Shown piece by piece: positions 35,446 through 47,590 of a stretch of DNA of 64,000 bases; within the stretch, counting starts at the first letter, position 1, and each line of letters starts with the position of its first letter. The DNA lies in NCBI GenBank assembly GCA_907163375.1, contig CAJQUW010004409.1:1-64000 (forward strand). The letters are read 5' to 3'. The stretch comes from Prostheceraeus crozeri. Lineage: Eukaryota; Platyhelminthes; Polycladida; Euryleptidae. The notes below the pieces were generated by a model that was not told the DNA's origin, did not search any database, and worked only from the letters and a program-made list of their open reading frames with translations. A program made the translations under genes and the position numbers.

Positions 35446-36305
35446 ATATAAATTAATGCGACCAATCATTGCAATTAAATTCGTTTTTATTCCCGCTCGA
35501 TCTTGCTGTCACATCCCTGCACAAAATTTATCCCAACTTCACCTGAAGCACTTCGATGACTGTGTATTTCACACGAATAAGGAACCATTTGCTGAAACAT
35601 GCTATGGTTGATTAATTACTTGATAAACGGAAGCTTTTATGTTGAAGCATGGGTTGTAGAATTTGCTGATGAAAAACTACACGCATCACAACCAATCGCT
35701 TTTCATTTTGCTTGTTCAAGTGCAGGATGAATGAGATTTAAAACAGAGAATTATTCATAAACAAGTAAATACCTTCTTCATTCTAAAAAACTCATCGTCT
35801 CCATTAATAGAGCCTTAATACGCTTTCAATGAGAGCTCTTTTTATAACCGACAATGGGGAAAGCCGACAAGACAATGCTGGAAAAGCTACAAACGAATTC
35901 TCCCAATTAGCACTCTTAAAATAGACAGAGCACTATGTCCTAAGGTTATCTACCTCACTTAAGGTAGCACAGAAATCGGAAATGAGAGAGCGAGTGCGTG
36001 GTGTAGCGTGTTAGTACAATGATGGTGTACTTCCGGACGTATCTGCATCAGTTCAATACTTTATGCAGTGATTACCAAGGTAATTAATGACAAACGAAAC
36101 AAGTAAAATCAGGACTTAATTAAATGGAAGACAAACATGACGGCGAGTAGTTGACAGGTTTATGTCCATGAGTCAACGGGATAAATAAGTATTTCTGAAT
36201 CATGGCGCTCTTTATAGTCATTGTACGTCACCTCTGCTGCAAGTACAAATTTAGAGCACTGAGTTCAACTTCTAAGAACTATTGAATGAATGCAACAGAA
36301 TCAAA
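35446..36305. other. No gene recognised
   Basis: Unique sequence; short frames only. Confidence 0.5.
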
Positions 36306-37024
36306 AATTGTCTAAACTATAAATAAACCAATGATAGGATGCAACGCTAAGAAGGTCCAAAAGCTATAAAGTAGTCCGAGTACAAAAAAGATTAAAAAAA
36401 TTTTAAACTAATGCTAATTGGGAGGTAAATGCTAAATATTCCTTCTGTGCACACATACGGGAGATGCAGGCACGAATCTGGCTCATCTAAGGCGCTTCGA
36501 TAGTACGGAGTTCTAATACTGACCGGCACTGTTTGACAACACTGAAATGGTCTTTACTCTGGGTCGTGGAGCAAGTCATGGCATGGTGAATAAAGGCCGA
36601 ACTGGGAGTGCCTTTGGACCGAGACCGAGATCGTTTCATGAAGGCATTTTCCACACTTGTGTCTCGTTGGGAGCTCCGCTCATTGGGAAAAAGAGTCGAC
36701 AAACACCTCCAGAAGTGTTTCCTTCAGAAACGATCTCGGCCCCGGTTCAAAGTCGCTCTTAGTTCGGCATGACTTGCGCCATGACTCAGAGTAAAGACCA
36801 TCTCAATATTGTCAAACAGCACTGGTCAGTATTTGAACTCCGTATTGTTGAAGACGTCCAGATTCGCCTTACATCTCCCGCTCTGTGTACGGAAGGAATA
36901 TACATTTATTTGACTGTGCATTATTTAGCATTTTCTTTTATCTTTTTGTACTCGAACCACTTTATAGCTTCACTTTCTTACTTTTGTATCTTATCATTGC
37001 TTTATTTATATTTTAGCCAATCAT
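36306..37024. mobile_element. Old foldback element, ~340-bp arms
   Basis: About 36306-36655 pairs with about 36690-37024 in reverse complement. Landmark pairs: ATAAATAAA / TTTATTTAT, AGCTATAAAGT / ACTTTATAGCT, CGAGTACAAAAA / TTTTTGTACTCG, TACGGAGTTC / GAACTCCGTA, TGGTCTTTACTCTG / CAGAGTAAAGACCA and GAGATCGTTTC / GAAACGATCTC. Identity is perhaps 75 percent with indels, so it is an old insertion. No coding capacity and no target duplication seen. Confidence 0.8.
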
Positions 37025-37849
37025 GTTAGAATGACGCGTTCTTTTGAAAATTAAAAATATCTTTATTTGTGAATCATTTACAACTAGTCGAGCATCAGAA
37101 AAAACCGATCAAAACAATTCACATTAGATATCTATGCTTTGTATATCATAACGCTAGAATGCATGCACATTCTTGGTGAAACTTTCATCTATTAGAGCTG
37201 TGTTTTTAGAAATAACTAGTCAGTTTCACCGGTTTGATCCTTTCTTCATGAATTTCTTTTCATTTTCGTTTGATGATGTGCAAGATTGAGGAATTTATTA
37301 GAAAATGATGGAAATAAAATGGTTTGCCGTTGCCTCATATAATCTGAACTTCGATCGTAAAGAAGTGATCGACAATGAAAAGTGACAAGCGATGTTTTCT
37401 GCCTCTCTGATTGCAAAACTTTACAATTAATGAATTATCGGTGATAATACTATTTCATATACATCGTTTCAATAAACTCTTGACTTTCTTGTTGATTGGA
37501 ATAATCAAGAAACATAGTTCCTGCATTTCTTTAAGAAATACAACGATAATCAGCTGTGATTTGGTATGTGAGAGGGTCGGGGATTCACATTCGGAATTCA
37601 GTGTCACTCTCAATAAAAAAGGACACCAACCCTTATTACGTTTGAGTTGGCAGTAGGTTCCCCACCCGAACAGACGTCATGTCTAGGGTGGAGCAGACTT
37701 CATCGCAGGCTGTTATTCACCTTTCATAATATGACACAAATGTCGTCATCACAATTGTGACGAGATATCTAATTATTGATTATAACTGCTATGACAACTG
37801 ATCTGTGGTGGTGAGGGCATGATCCTGCCAATTGCACAGTCGCATGTAA
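37025..37849. other. Gap between foldback element and tRNA-like gene
   Basis: I looked here for the missing 3' exon of the neighbouring bHLH gene and found no frame with its conserved Orange-domain residues. Otherwise unremarkable. Confidence 0.5.
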
Positions 37850-37923
37850 GCGGCTCATGGCTCAGTTGGTAGAACACAGGTCTAGTTAATCTGGGGTCGT
37901 AAGTTCGAATCTTACCAGGCGCA
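37850..37923 (+). tRNA. tRNA-Thr(AGT)-like, probably degenerate
   Basis: 74 bases fold as a cloverleaf. The T arm is perfect (GTAAG, loop TTCGAAT, CTTAC). The anticodon arm CAGGT / ATCTG has loop CTAGTTA, giving anticodon AGT. The A-box region (TGGCTCAGTTGGTAGAAC) is close to consensus. The D stem has one mismatch (GCTC / GAAC), position 37 is T rather than a purine, and the acceptor stem pairs at only 5 of 7 positions. A pseudogene or tRNA-derived repeat is as likely as a working gene. Confidence 0.55.
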
Positions 37924-37970
37924 CATATTTTGTTTCATTTCACTGTATTGTTGATGATATTAATCCTCAC

Positions 37971-38422
37971 TTTTCTGTTGCTGAAGCACCTTCAAATGAT
38001 CCACAGTCATCTGCAAGATTTCTGCTTTCTCCAGCTTTGCGGAACCCTGAAAATCAGAATGAACGTTCCTCTCATTGTTCCAGTGAATTCTTGAGAAAGT
38101 GCATCGTCATTTGGATATCAAGTGTGGACTTATTTACTTCTAAACGAACTCTATTGAGTCGCTCACAGATAATTGCGTAATTCCTTTGTAAGTCTCATCA
38201 ATGAAATGATAACATAATGAACACGTGGCACCTATTGTTAGGGAAACAAAGTATCAGATTATAATTCCTTTTGAATGCTGTCTTTAAGTCACTTATAAGT
38301 ATTAATTTTCATATGTCTTTGTTCATATGACAACTTACCTGTTTTTCATAAGCAGCAGGTACCAGTCGTTTCAGCTCAGTTAGACTGTGATTAATTCGAT
38401 CTCTTCTTCGTTTCTCTATTAT
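37971..38422 (-). CDS. HEY-type bHLH repressor, two internal exons
   Basis: Two splice-bounded exons on the minus strand. Exon A, 38422-38339 (84 nt, phase 0 at both ends; acceptor TTTCAG, donor GTAAGT), encodes [20 protein letters not shown] then VPAAYEKQ: the basic region, helix 1 and loop. Exon B, 38046-37971 (76 nt, acceptor TTTTCAG, donor GTGAGG), encodes [20 protein letters not shown] then LQQQK: helix 2. Sequence and intron position match HEY (Hairy/E(spl)-related, YRPW-type) Notch-target repressors rather than HES or HELT. The first exon (ARKRRRG end) and the large Orange-domain exon were not found, so the gene is partial here: split by a large intron, rearranged, or a duplicated fragment. 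Confidence 0.9.
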
Positions 38423-39385
38423 CTGAAAGAAAGAAAAACAATGAATTAATATTGCCTTATTATTGATAATCATTGCTGTCACGAAAATCTATGGCATCAG
38501 ATTTCCACGAACATTATAGTTGCTATCTACTCGTATGTAATGATTGACAAGATATATCAGAAATCGAGTCAAAAAATTCAGGTAGAAAGCTATGCAGATG
38601 CTGTCTCGGCGAGGAAAGAATCGCTGAAGAAGGCTCATACCATAGCTATCTAAAACAATACACGGCCACATACGTTATAAACGATGCGCAACGTTATTGC
38701 GGATAAAAAGTCATTGACAGTTTAGGGACTTCGCATGGAAAAGAAGCTGTGTTGCTTCTGAAGATCGATACGATGCAATCTTCTAAACTAATGACACGAA
38801 GTGTTTACTTTATAGGCAAGATCGTGTGCATGTGTTTCAATACTTCGAATCTGAAGAAATCGTGGCAATTCTAGCATTTTGAAGGAATACACAGCCCGTT
38901 GATACTGTACCGCTGACTAGCTGAAAGCTGCGAATGGTGCATATAGATGGTACCGAATTTTTTAGCCACGTTTAAGCCGGTCAGCTTTTAGCTTTTATCA
39001 AAATATTTAGCCATAACCATTTGTTATAAAAGTCTGCCTTAAATGTTTATGCAATGACCTTGAATTTTGGATTGCATCCTGTTCAATTTCCTAATACCAA
39101 TAATCGGAACACATTACTTTATTATCTGTTATTTAAAATAATTTTGCCATTTACAAGCAGGGGACTAGTACACATTATAATGACCGTATGATTAATGACT
39201 TGATGATCAACAGAAATACAGCTTGAGTCTACTCAACATTGAATTTCAGACTCTATACGATACGTGAAAAGTCGGCATCAATCATGCCTTTAGACGCCGT
39301 GAATTCCCTAGTGTTACAGATCCATCAAACTTTCGTTGGCGCAAGTTATGAGCTGTGGGCTATTGGAGAGTTGTGTCGTCGAAGG
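38423..39385. other. Upstream of bHLH exons, no exon found
   Basis: Minus-strand frame at 38671-38489 lacks motifs. No acceptable 5' exon of the bHLH gene was identified. Confidence 0.5.
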
Positions 39386-40080
39386 TGCGTGGAGGGGGGG
39401 GGGGGGGGGCGGTTAGTAATTTGGGTTGGTTGGGAGCGAGGGGTGGGAGGCACGATAATTGGAGGTGCTGGTATGTGGGGGGGTTAGGAGGGGGCGTGAC
39501 GAAATTCGGATTAGGGGGAGGTGTGGTTGTAATAGATTGGGATATGGATTGTGATATTTTTGCTGGTTTGGGGATGGGGGGGGGAAGGAAGGGGTTGTTT
39601 GAGGATTGGTGGGGGTTATATTTTGTGTTATTGTTGGATGTTTGAGAAAGATTTGTTATGGGTGGGGTGGTGTGGAGTGGGAGGTTTAGGTTATTGATTG
39701 GGTGGAGATTTTTAGTTTGGGTGGTTGGGTGGGGATTGTTTGGTGGTTGGGTGGGTATTGGGGTTTGTGGTATGGGGAGGTGGGGGGGGTTGTGTAGGGT
39801 ATTTTTTTGTATATTGTTTTTTTTTTTGGAGTGGTGTTGGGGGGGTTTGATGGGTAAGGGGGGGGTGGGGAATGATATTTGGGATTTGGGTAGTTGATTT
39901 GGATTGGGGGTTGTTTTAGGATTTTATGTTATGGTGTTTTTGGGATGTTTTGGGATTTTTGATATTTGGTAGGTAGAAGAAAGTGAGGAAGGAATGTAAT
40001 TTGGTTTTTAATTTTTTATAATTTGTTGGGGTATCTAGGTATAGAAATTATTTGATTGATTTGGAGAATTTTTGATAGAA
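39386..40080. repeat. G-rich, C-depleted tract
   Basis: From a run of about 16 G at 39393 the plus strand becomes G/T-rich, with many runs of 4-9 G, and from about 39600 to 40080 it has only a handful of C. Apparent proteins here are runs of Gly/Trp/Val from low-complexity sequence. G-quadruplex formation is possible. The abrupt loss of C, also seen inside the satellite at 2726-2870, makes a base-calling artefact a serious alternative. Confidence 0.85.
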
Positions 40081-40255
40081 AAACCTGCTTCATTTTCAGA
40101 CACGTCACAATATTCTTTTTTGACTTCCAAATCAAAAGAATACTTGTATAAGTTGTAGCTAAAAGGTGTCTTGTGTCTGCCTGTATGACACAAGCTTGCT
40201 CATGGAAACGATTAAATATCTAAATTATGGCACACCAATTGAAGAGAGCTCATTG

Positions 40256-40330
40256 GTCTCCGTGGCACAGCGGTTAAGTGATTGACCTAGCGATCTCCAG
40301 GTGCAGAGGTCGAGCCCCGAAAGTACCATT
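40256..40330 (+). repeat. tRNA-derived SINE-like head
   Basis: TGGCACAGCGGTTAAG matches a pol III A box, and GAGGTCGAGCCCC, about 45 bases on, resembles a B box. A convincing cloverleaf does not form, so this is more likely a SINE head or tRNA relic than a tRNA gene. Confidence 0.45.
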
Positions 40331-40374
40331 GGAAGTTGACAGGAAGGGCAACCAGGGCGTACTTTAACATATTA

Positions 40375-40400
40375 AGTGGGTGGGCAACTGCCCACCCACT
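40375..40400. repeat. Perfect 12-bp hairpin
   Basis: AGTGGGTGGGCA, spacer AC, TGCCCACCCACT. A third TTGCCCACCCA follows at 40409. GC-rich in an AT-rich setting. It may be part of the repeat that begins with the SINE-like head. Confidence 0.85.
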
Positions 40401-41239
40401 AAATATAATTTGCCCACCCAGTAATTTTGCCTCAAACTCAGTTTCGCCCATTTTGATTTCTAAAAATATTGATATTCATTCATTGGTAACGTCATTGTAA
40501 ATTGAAGTTTATTTTCTCTTTCTATTCCTGATGTATCTGATAAGATACGCAAAGGCGAAAACGACGCCGCAAGGCAGGGAAGAAGATGATTATGTCAGAC
40601 GATAACTTCCAGGCCAGATGAAACACGTCTACTTGTGGTTCTTTGTTAATATTTACTTAAATTTGCTAACTGATTCGCATGTATGCAGCTCTGTTTTTAT
40701 TGCCTGTAAATGAAATGTTCAACACATATGCTGCTTATAATTACGGATGTAGCCTAAAGCAATTCAAGGGATCAATCAAGGCGAACATCGCTGTGGATCT
40801 CCTGCTGATTAATAACTCATGGAAATTTTGGGATGGAATGTCCGGCGACTGTTTAATCCATTAACCCTTTCACAGCGGCTAATGTATTGAAAAATTATTC
40901 CTTCACATGCGGATGGCTCGCTGTGCGAGTCATAAGAAGTTTTCCTCTCAGTGCGGCATGGCCTGTTCTACGAGCCATAAAATTCAGCGGGAAAACACGT
41001 GCTAAAGTGATAAGATAATGAAGGACGAAATGTTGATAACTTTGGAGAACATTTTTTTACTTGGGGGCGTATCAGTATCTCTTATCGCAAAACATGTCAT
41101 TGTCATCCAAACGTTGACGCGGAAACCCTTTTATCTCAAACAGTGCATTTGCTAATATGTGGCTAATATGCCTGATTTCTTCAGAACTGATTTTTTTTAC
41201 CAACTGAGATTGTGAACACTAACTATTATGTACCGCAAA
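40401..41239. other. No gene recognised
   Basis: Unique sequence. The short plus-strand frame at 40679-40864 has no motif. Confidence 0.45.
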
Positions 41240-42949
41240 CAGGGGCGTCGTGCGCCGCAAAAACTTGAGCAGGCCCATATTTGTGACATCATTGTTCATA
41301 AGTTTATGGGTCCACGCCACACCATTGACTTTCACCCGTGACCGTGACCCTTGCTGTCAACCCCCATGGGCCTGTAGGCCTATAAATGTACAAATTTTGA
41401 ATTTTCTATTTCTTGCTATTCTGATTGTTGAATTCTAATTCATTCATTCGCCTATTTTACACTGTTTAAGCGTTGATAGCAACAGAGTTAAGATAATACA
41501 AGTTTTATATCTTCATTATCTCTGAAAAATTTAGTGATACACGTAGACAAAACACACGCTTTGGGTATATCTGTTATCATCTATTTACATTTCAATCTTC
41601 GAAAACACGATTGACAAGGGAAACTATATACCTACTGAGATTATAAGCTGGTACTCTCACAAATTAGTGGTGTGGATCGATAAACAATTCATTAATGAGA
41701 TGCTGTTAAAAGGACATAGGTCTACATGCAGACAAAATATCACTGTGTATGCCTAAACAAGGAAGTGGTGTAGTGCATGTGTTTCATAGATCCAAGGAAA
41801 CAATAAACGAGGTTGAAAAGCTTGTTAAAAATTGTGCTGTGAAGTCTAATAATTGAGCATAAATAGTACAACTGGCTATGGAGGGAAAATTACTCGGTTT
41901 ACAAAAATTTGGATTCTAAGAAAAATTTTGTGGGCATGGATGGATTCATCAGTTCGTCTTTTGGATTCGTTCACCACAAAAATCGGTTTTAAAAACATAA
42001 TTTCGGTGCTATGAAGCAGTTCATGCACAAAAAACTTAAATTGGTTGAGGGTAAACTACACGTCAACAAAAATTGTATTCTAAGAAATCTATGGCATGTT
42101 TTCATGGATTTCATCAATCGTCTTTGGATTTCATGGAACAAGCACAAACTTGGGATAAGCTATGAACTTTACATTGTTTAGATCTAGCAATAAAAACGGG
42201 AATAGGAAAATATTTCCTGTGTTTACACGTACATGTACAAGCAATCGTCAAACAATTATGTGTATGTATCACCGGCCAATACACATGTTGCCTAACGGTT
42301 AGGCCTCTTCATTTGCAAACTGCATGCATTACATTTGAAATGTTTCATAAAAGCAGCTTGCACACTTGTAATTGTATAAGCCTTGTGTTGCTGATATGCT
42401 ATGCTACTAACACTAAGTTGTATCAGAAATGCTTCATACTACATGTAGAATAACCGATTTACAACTTGAAGTATAGACTGGTCTGAAATACACTGTTGGC
42501 ACGTACATACAATTGATGTCTTCTGGTATAGGCCTAGTAAGTTTTAAGTCCTAAATCTTAATTCTTGGGTACATCGTTGATAGGAATATAGAGAACTACA
42601 AGTAAAAGAGCTGCTTTTATGATAGATTCGCACAGTGGAAAAGCTATTTGCGCCCTCTGCAAATGATTCCCAGATAGTAGTCCCGGCAAGCGGCCAGTGT
42701 TAGCTTCTGGGATCGATCCTGCTTTCAACGGCAATGATCATCAAGGTCATTTAGACGGTCCTGGTTCATTGGTGGTCTTAAGTTGTTTTTACATACTTCA
42801 ATCGCGGGGAAAAAGAACGCTCACAAGATGATGATGTTACGGGCAAAGTCTGTACAAGCGGTACAACTTAAGCATTTGTGCTGATTGGTATTTACCAGTA
42901 CAAAATTTAAGTTGTGCAACGCCATTGGAGCGTTTGCGGTGAAGATAAT

Positions 42950-44860
42950 GGTGCACAAAAAAGTTGGTATTCCGCTTTAAGGCGTATTCTGAACATGGAT
43001 ATCACGGGGATTAATGTTGCCAGTGTCAACAAAGAATTCAATTCTGAAGTGACGGGGAATCAAGAGTCTTTGTATTGATTTCAATAGTGGATTTAGTTCA
43101 ATACTAAAATCGTGATTGCAAAGCATTGAGCATGTGATCTATGTCCTAATAGTTTGAATTTCAATGCGACATTCCTGTTTAAATCCAAAGCATGTCTGAT
43201 TTGCAGATTTTGCATCGTTCTTGAGGACACCTTTCTGCGCGGGGTGCAATAACTTCATTGCCAATGTTTGGTGCCTTTGTTCGGCTCGATCCCAATATTC
43301 ATCATATTTCTCTTGATTTCTCTGAGTTGAATTTGCAACGATCAAAGCTTTCAACAAGGGATACAGCAGAAGAAATGTCTATCTTGGATGATTGCAATGA
43401 AGCTTCAAAATTTCAACGAACACTGTTGCCAGAGAAAAATTTGAAATTCATGCTATTGTGAGAGAAATTGCATTTCCAGCAGTATCTGAGTCGTACTTTG
43501 CATTCTGTCGAAATGTCATTTAGCGTGCCGTGCAACTGCGGTGATCATTGTTCGCCAAAACACAAGTGCCAACTTTTGGGATATTGTCGTGAAAAAAAAA
43601 CACATCGAGTAGTACTCAGTGACGTCAATGTACCTGTATGATGCACCGTCTCTCATTGTCAATCCTTAGACTGGCTCATCTTTTTGAAAAATCTTTTAAA
43701 GAGACCGTGTCGTTTGGGTCGAAGTGTTCAATAAATTCGTACAATTTCTGCGCAACACCGAAAAAGTTACGTGCTAGTAAACGTTGTGCGAACAGGTTAT
43801 CAACAATACAATTCAAGCGATGGGCTAAACATGTACAAAAGTGTGCTCTGAACAATGTTCCTTACCGAGCGTATTCCACATAATGACCGCCATTGTCCGC
43901 AACCCACCCATCCTGACCACGCAATATGCTTATGAAGGTGCACACCCCCTGCCCAGTAAGTCATATTTATTCAATAATGAGCACAATTGGTTATTCAGGC
44001 TTTCACCGTCAGCGTGTTCTGCATGTGTAGTATCTAGCAGGGCTTCAATACGTCACCCTCTTCTTTCAAAAATCGAATAATCATGGAGAGCTGGTCTTTC
44101 TTGCTTGCATCAGGAGTAGTGGTCAAGGCATATGGCGAAGTACACAAGCTTCCTTAATTTCCTGGACTATATCTTCGCGAAGAAGTTGAGACTTCTATGG
44201 ACTCTCATTCTGAGAGGTTGGTGATGTATAACTAGGCAATACTTTGGGATTTCGCTTGATTTTTTCCAGATGGGCTTTCAGTTGTTCATTTCTACCTCAC
44301 ATTCAAGTTTACAATTTCCAAAAATATCCCGGTTTGATGAGGTTGGGACTTTCGTCGTGACCTCTGAAAGGCAATCTTAGTCGAGAAATGTATTTGTCAC
44401 ATCGAATAAGATGGGGAGAATGTTCTTTCGACTTCTCTGTCCTTCTTTTTGCTTGCTCAAATATAAATTCGCTGTTGCTCCATTTTAGTTGAACTTCTAC
44501 TTGGTATTGTGCTGGAATTCCATTGATTCCATTTTTCCATGCTGAAACAGTGTTTGGTACTACTTGGTATGTCTATCAAATCTTTGTTCCTGAAAGAGCC
44601 TATTTTCCAATCTCGGTAGCCATCAACGAAAATGAATAGCTCAGAATTTGGCTGTCCAATTACTCGTCAAAGGGAAGCAAAGTGCTGCATCCTTCTGACA
44701 GTTATACTCGAATCCATGGTCGTTCAGCAATCCATTTTGATTGGAAGATCTCTGCCAATTGTTAATATTCGTTTTGGGGATAATTCTGCAGTTCTGGACG
44801 GAAGGGACCAGTCTGCAATATGTAAAGTGTCAAAATTAGGATTTTATTCATAAATAATGT
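42950..44860 (-). pseudogene. hAT-type (DUF4371 / ZMYM1-like) transposase relic
   Basis: Strongly decayed minus-strand gene. In coding order: a TTF-type finger region near 44840-44600 (KDAALCF, then FVDGYRDWKIGSF), QEIKEAC / YFAICLD / TPDASKKDQLSMIIRF near 44160-44060, HFCTCLAHRLNCIVDNLFAQ near 43850-43790, ARNFFGVAQKLYEFIEHFDP near 43780-43720, and the 43357-43139 frame (STQRNQEKYDEYWDRAEQRH). These blocks and their order match hAT-derived proteins with DUF4371 and C-terminal dimerisation regions, often annotated as ZMYM1-like. Frames change at nearly every block. Confidence 0.75.
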
Positions 44861-45079
44861 AGCCTACTCTTGATTTATTCATCCCGCTCCAAACGATGAC
44901 TGGCGTATCATAAATGATTCGTTTTTCAATGGCAGAGGTATCCGTCTCCGTTTCTATACTGTTCGATGATGTCGCAACATCTCCATCTGCCAACGGCGGT
45001 GGATTTGCACTTAGCCGATCTAGTTGTCGTATCACAAAACAATCCATCATCCATCCAGAAAGTGCTATCTAAGAAAGAC

Positions 45080-47590
45080 ATTGCGATTATACAGCTACAA
45101 TATGCCAAAAAACTCATAAGGTACATGTAGATTCAAGAAAAAATTTTGCTGGTTGGGAAGGTTGTTAGCATTTAGAAAATAACTTTCTAGAAAAATCACT
45201 TTCGATGCTTCAGCTACAATATGCAAAAAATCATAAGTGTGTAGATTCAAGAAAAATTTTGCGAGGACAGGTGTTTGCATTTACGCAAAATAATTTCGAG
45301 TAAATGCATACTTTTCGATGCTTCAGCTACAATATGCAAAAAATCATAAGTGTGTAGATCAAGAAAATGTTGCGAGGACAGGTGTTAGCCATTTACGAAT
45401 AAATAATTTCTAGAAAATCACTTTTCGATGCTTCAGCTTCATATGCAAAAATCATTAGTGTGTAGATTCAAGAAAAATTTTGCGTGGACAGGTTTAGCAT
45501 TTTTAGGAAAGAAGTTCTAGAAAAATCACTTCTTCGATACTTCTGCTACCAATATGCAAAAATCTTAAGTGGTGTAGATTTCAAGAAAAATTTTGCGGAG
45601 GAAGGTGTTAGCATTTACGAAAATAATTTCTAGAAAATCAACTTTTTTCGGGGGGGGGAATGCTTCAGCTACAATATGCAAAAAATCATAAGGGTGTTAG
45701 ATTCAAGATAAATTTTGCCGAGGTCAGGTGTTTGCATTTACGAAAATAATTTCTAGAAATTCACTTTCGATGCTCTGCTACTTTATGCAAAAAATATAAA
45801 GTGTGTTGAATCAGATTCCAAGAAAAATTTTGCGAGTGACAGGTGTTAGCATTTAGGAAAATCATTTCTAGAAAAATCACTTTTCGTGCTTCAGCTACAA
45901 TATGCAAAAAAATCATAAGTGTGTAGATTCAAGAAAAATTTTGCTTTGGAGGACAGGGTTGTTAGCATTTAGGAAAATAATTTTCTAGAAAATCACTTTT
46001 TCGATACTTCAGCTACAATATGCAAAAAATCATAAGTGTGTAGATTCAGAAAATTTGCGTGAGGACAGGTGTTGCATGTACGAAAATAATTTCTAGAAAA
46101 TCACTTTCGATACTTCAGCTACAATATGCAAAAATGATCATAAGTGGTAGATTCAAGATAAAATTGTGCGGAGGACAGGTGTTAGCATTTTACGAAAATA
46201 ATTTCTAGAAATCACGTTTCGATGCTGCAGCTGACAATATGCCAAAAATCATAAGTGTGTAGATTCAAGAAAAATTTTGCGAGACAGGTTGTTAGCATAT
46301 AGGAAAATAATTTCTAGAAAATCACTTTCGATGTTTTCTTCAGCTACAATATGCCAAAAAAAAAAATCATAAGTGTGTAGATTCAAGAAAAATTTTGCGA
46401 GGACAGGTGTTAGCATTACGAAAATAATTTCTAGAAATCACTTTTCGATGACATTCAAGCTACAATATGCTAAAAATCATAAGTGTAATGTAGATTTCAA
46501 GAAAAATTTTGCTGAGGACCAGGGTGTTAGGCATTTAGTGAAATAATTTTCTAGAAAATCACTTTTCTGATGACCTCAGCTACAATATGACAAAAAATCA
46601 TAAAGGTGTAGATTCAAGAAAAATTTTGCTGAGACAGGTGGTTTGCCATTTACGAAAATATTTCTTAGAACATCACTTTTCGATGCTTCAGCTACAATAT
46701 GCAAAAAATATCATATGGGTGTAGATAAAAAGTAAAAATTTGCGAGGACCTGGGTGTGCATTTACAAAAATAATTTCTAGAAAATCACTTTTCGATGCTT
46801 CAGCTACAATATGCAAAAAATATAAGTGTGTAGATTCAAGAAAAATTTTTGCTGAGGGGACAGGTGTTAGCATTTACGAAAATAATTTCTGAAATTCACT
46901 TTTCGATGCTTTCAGTACAATATGCAAAAAATCATAAGATGTGTAGATTCAAGAAAATTTTGCGAGGACAGGTGTTAGCATTACGAATATAATTTTCTAG
47001 AAAATCAATTTTCGAGGCTTCAGCTACAATAATATGCAAAAAATCTAAAGTGTTCCTGTTGATTCAGAAATATTTTGCGTAGGAAGGTGTTTGCATTTAG
47101 GAAAATATTTCTAGAAAATCCACTTTTCGATACTTCAGCTACAAATGCAAAAAATCATTAGTGTGTAGATTCAAGAAAAAATTTGGCGAGGACAGGTGAT
47201 TAGCATTTACGAAATTAATTTCTAGAAATCCCACTTTCGTTGCTTCAGTACAATATGCAAAAAATCATAAAGTGTGTAGATTTAAGAAAAATTTTGCGAG
47301 GGGACAGGTGTTAGCATTTATCGAAATAATTGTAGAAGATCACTTTTCGATGCTTCAGCTACAATATGCAAAAAAATCATATACGTGTAATGTAGATTCA
47401 AGAAAAATTTTGCTGAGGACAGGTGTTTGATTTACGAAAAAATTTCTAGAAAAATCACTTTTCGATGCTTCAGCTACAATATGCAAAAAATCATAAGTGT
47501 GTATGATTTCAAGAAAAATTTTGCGAGGACAGGTGTTAGCATTTAGGAAAATAATTTCTAGAAAATCACTTTTCGATACCTCAGCTACAT
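45080..47590. repeat. Satellite array, ~110-bp unit
   Basis: About 22-23 head-to-tail units with landmarks TTCGATGCTTCAGCTACAAT, ATGCAAAAAATCATAAGTGT, GTAGATTCAAGAAAAATTTT, GCGAGGACAGGTGTTAGCAT and ATTTCTAGAAAATCAC. Anchor CAGCTAC at 45211, 45324 and about 45434 gives 110-113 bp. One- to three-base indels are dense in almost every unit, including G9 near 45650 and A9 near 46357. Apparent short proteins on either strand are by-products. Confidence 0.96.

Noticed and set aside
37850-37923. Functional tRNA-Thr gene
   Set aside because: Acceptor and D-stem mismatches and T at position 37; kept only as tRNA-like.
39239-39897. Gly/Trp/Val-rich plus-strand frames
   Set aside because: Translation of the G-rich low-complexity tract; no codon structure or motif.
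40556-40585. Arg/Lys-rich plus-strand words as a possible missing exon of the bHLH gene
   Set aside because: Wrong strand relative to the bHLH exons and no splice-site agreement.
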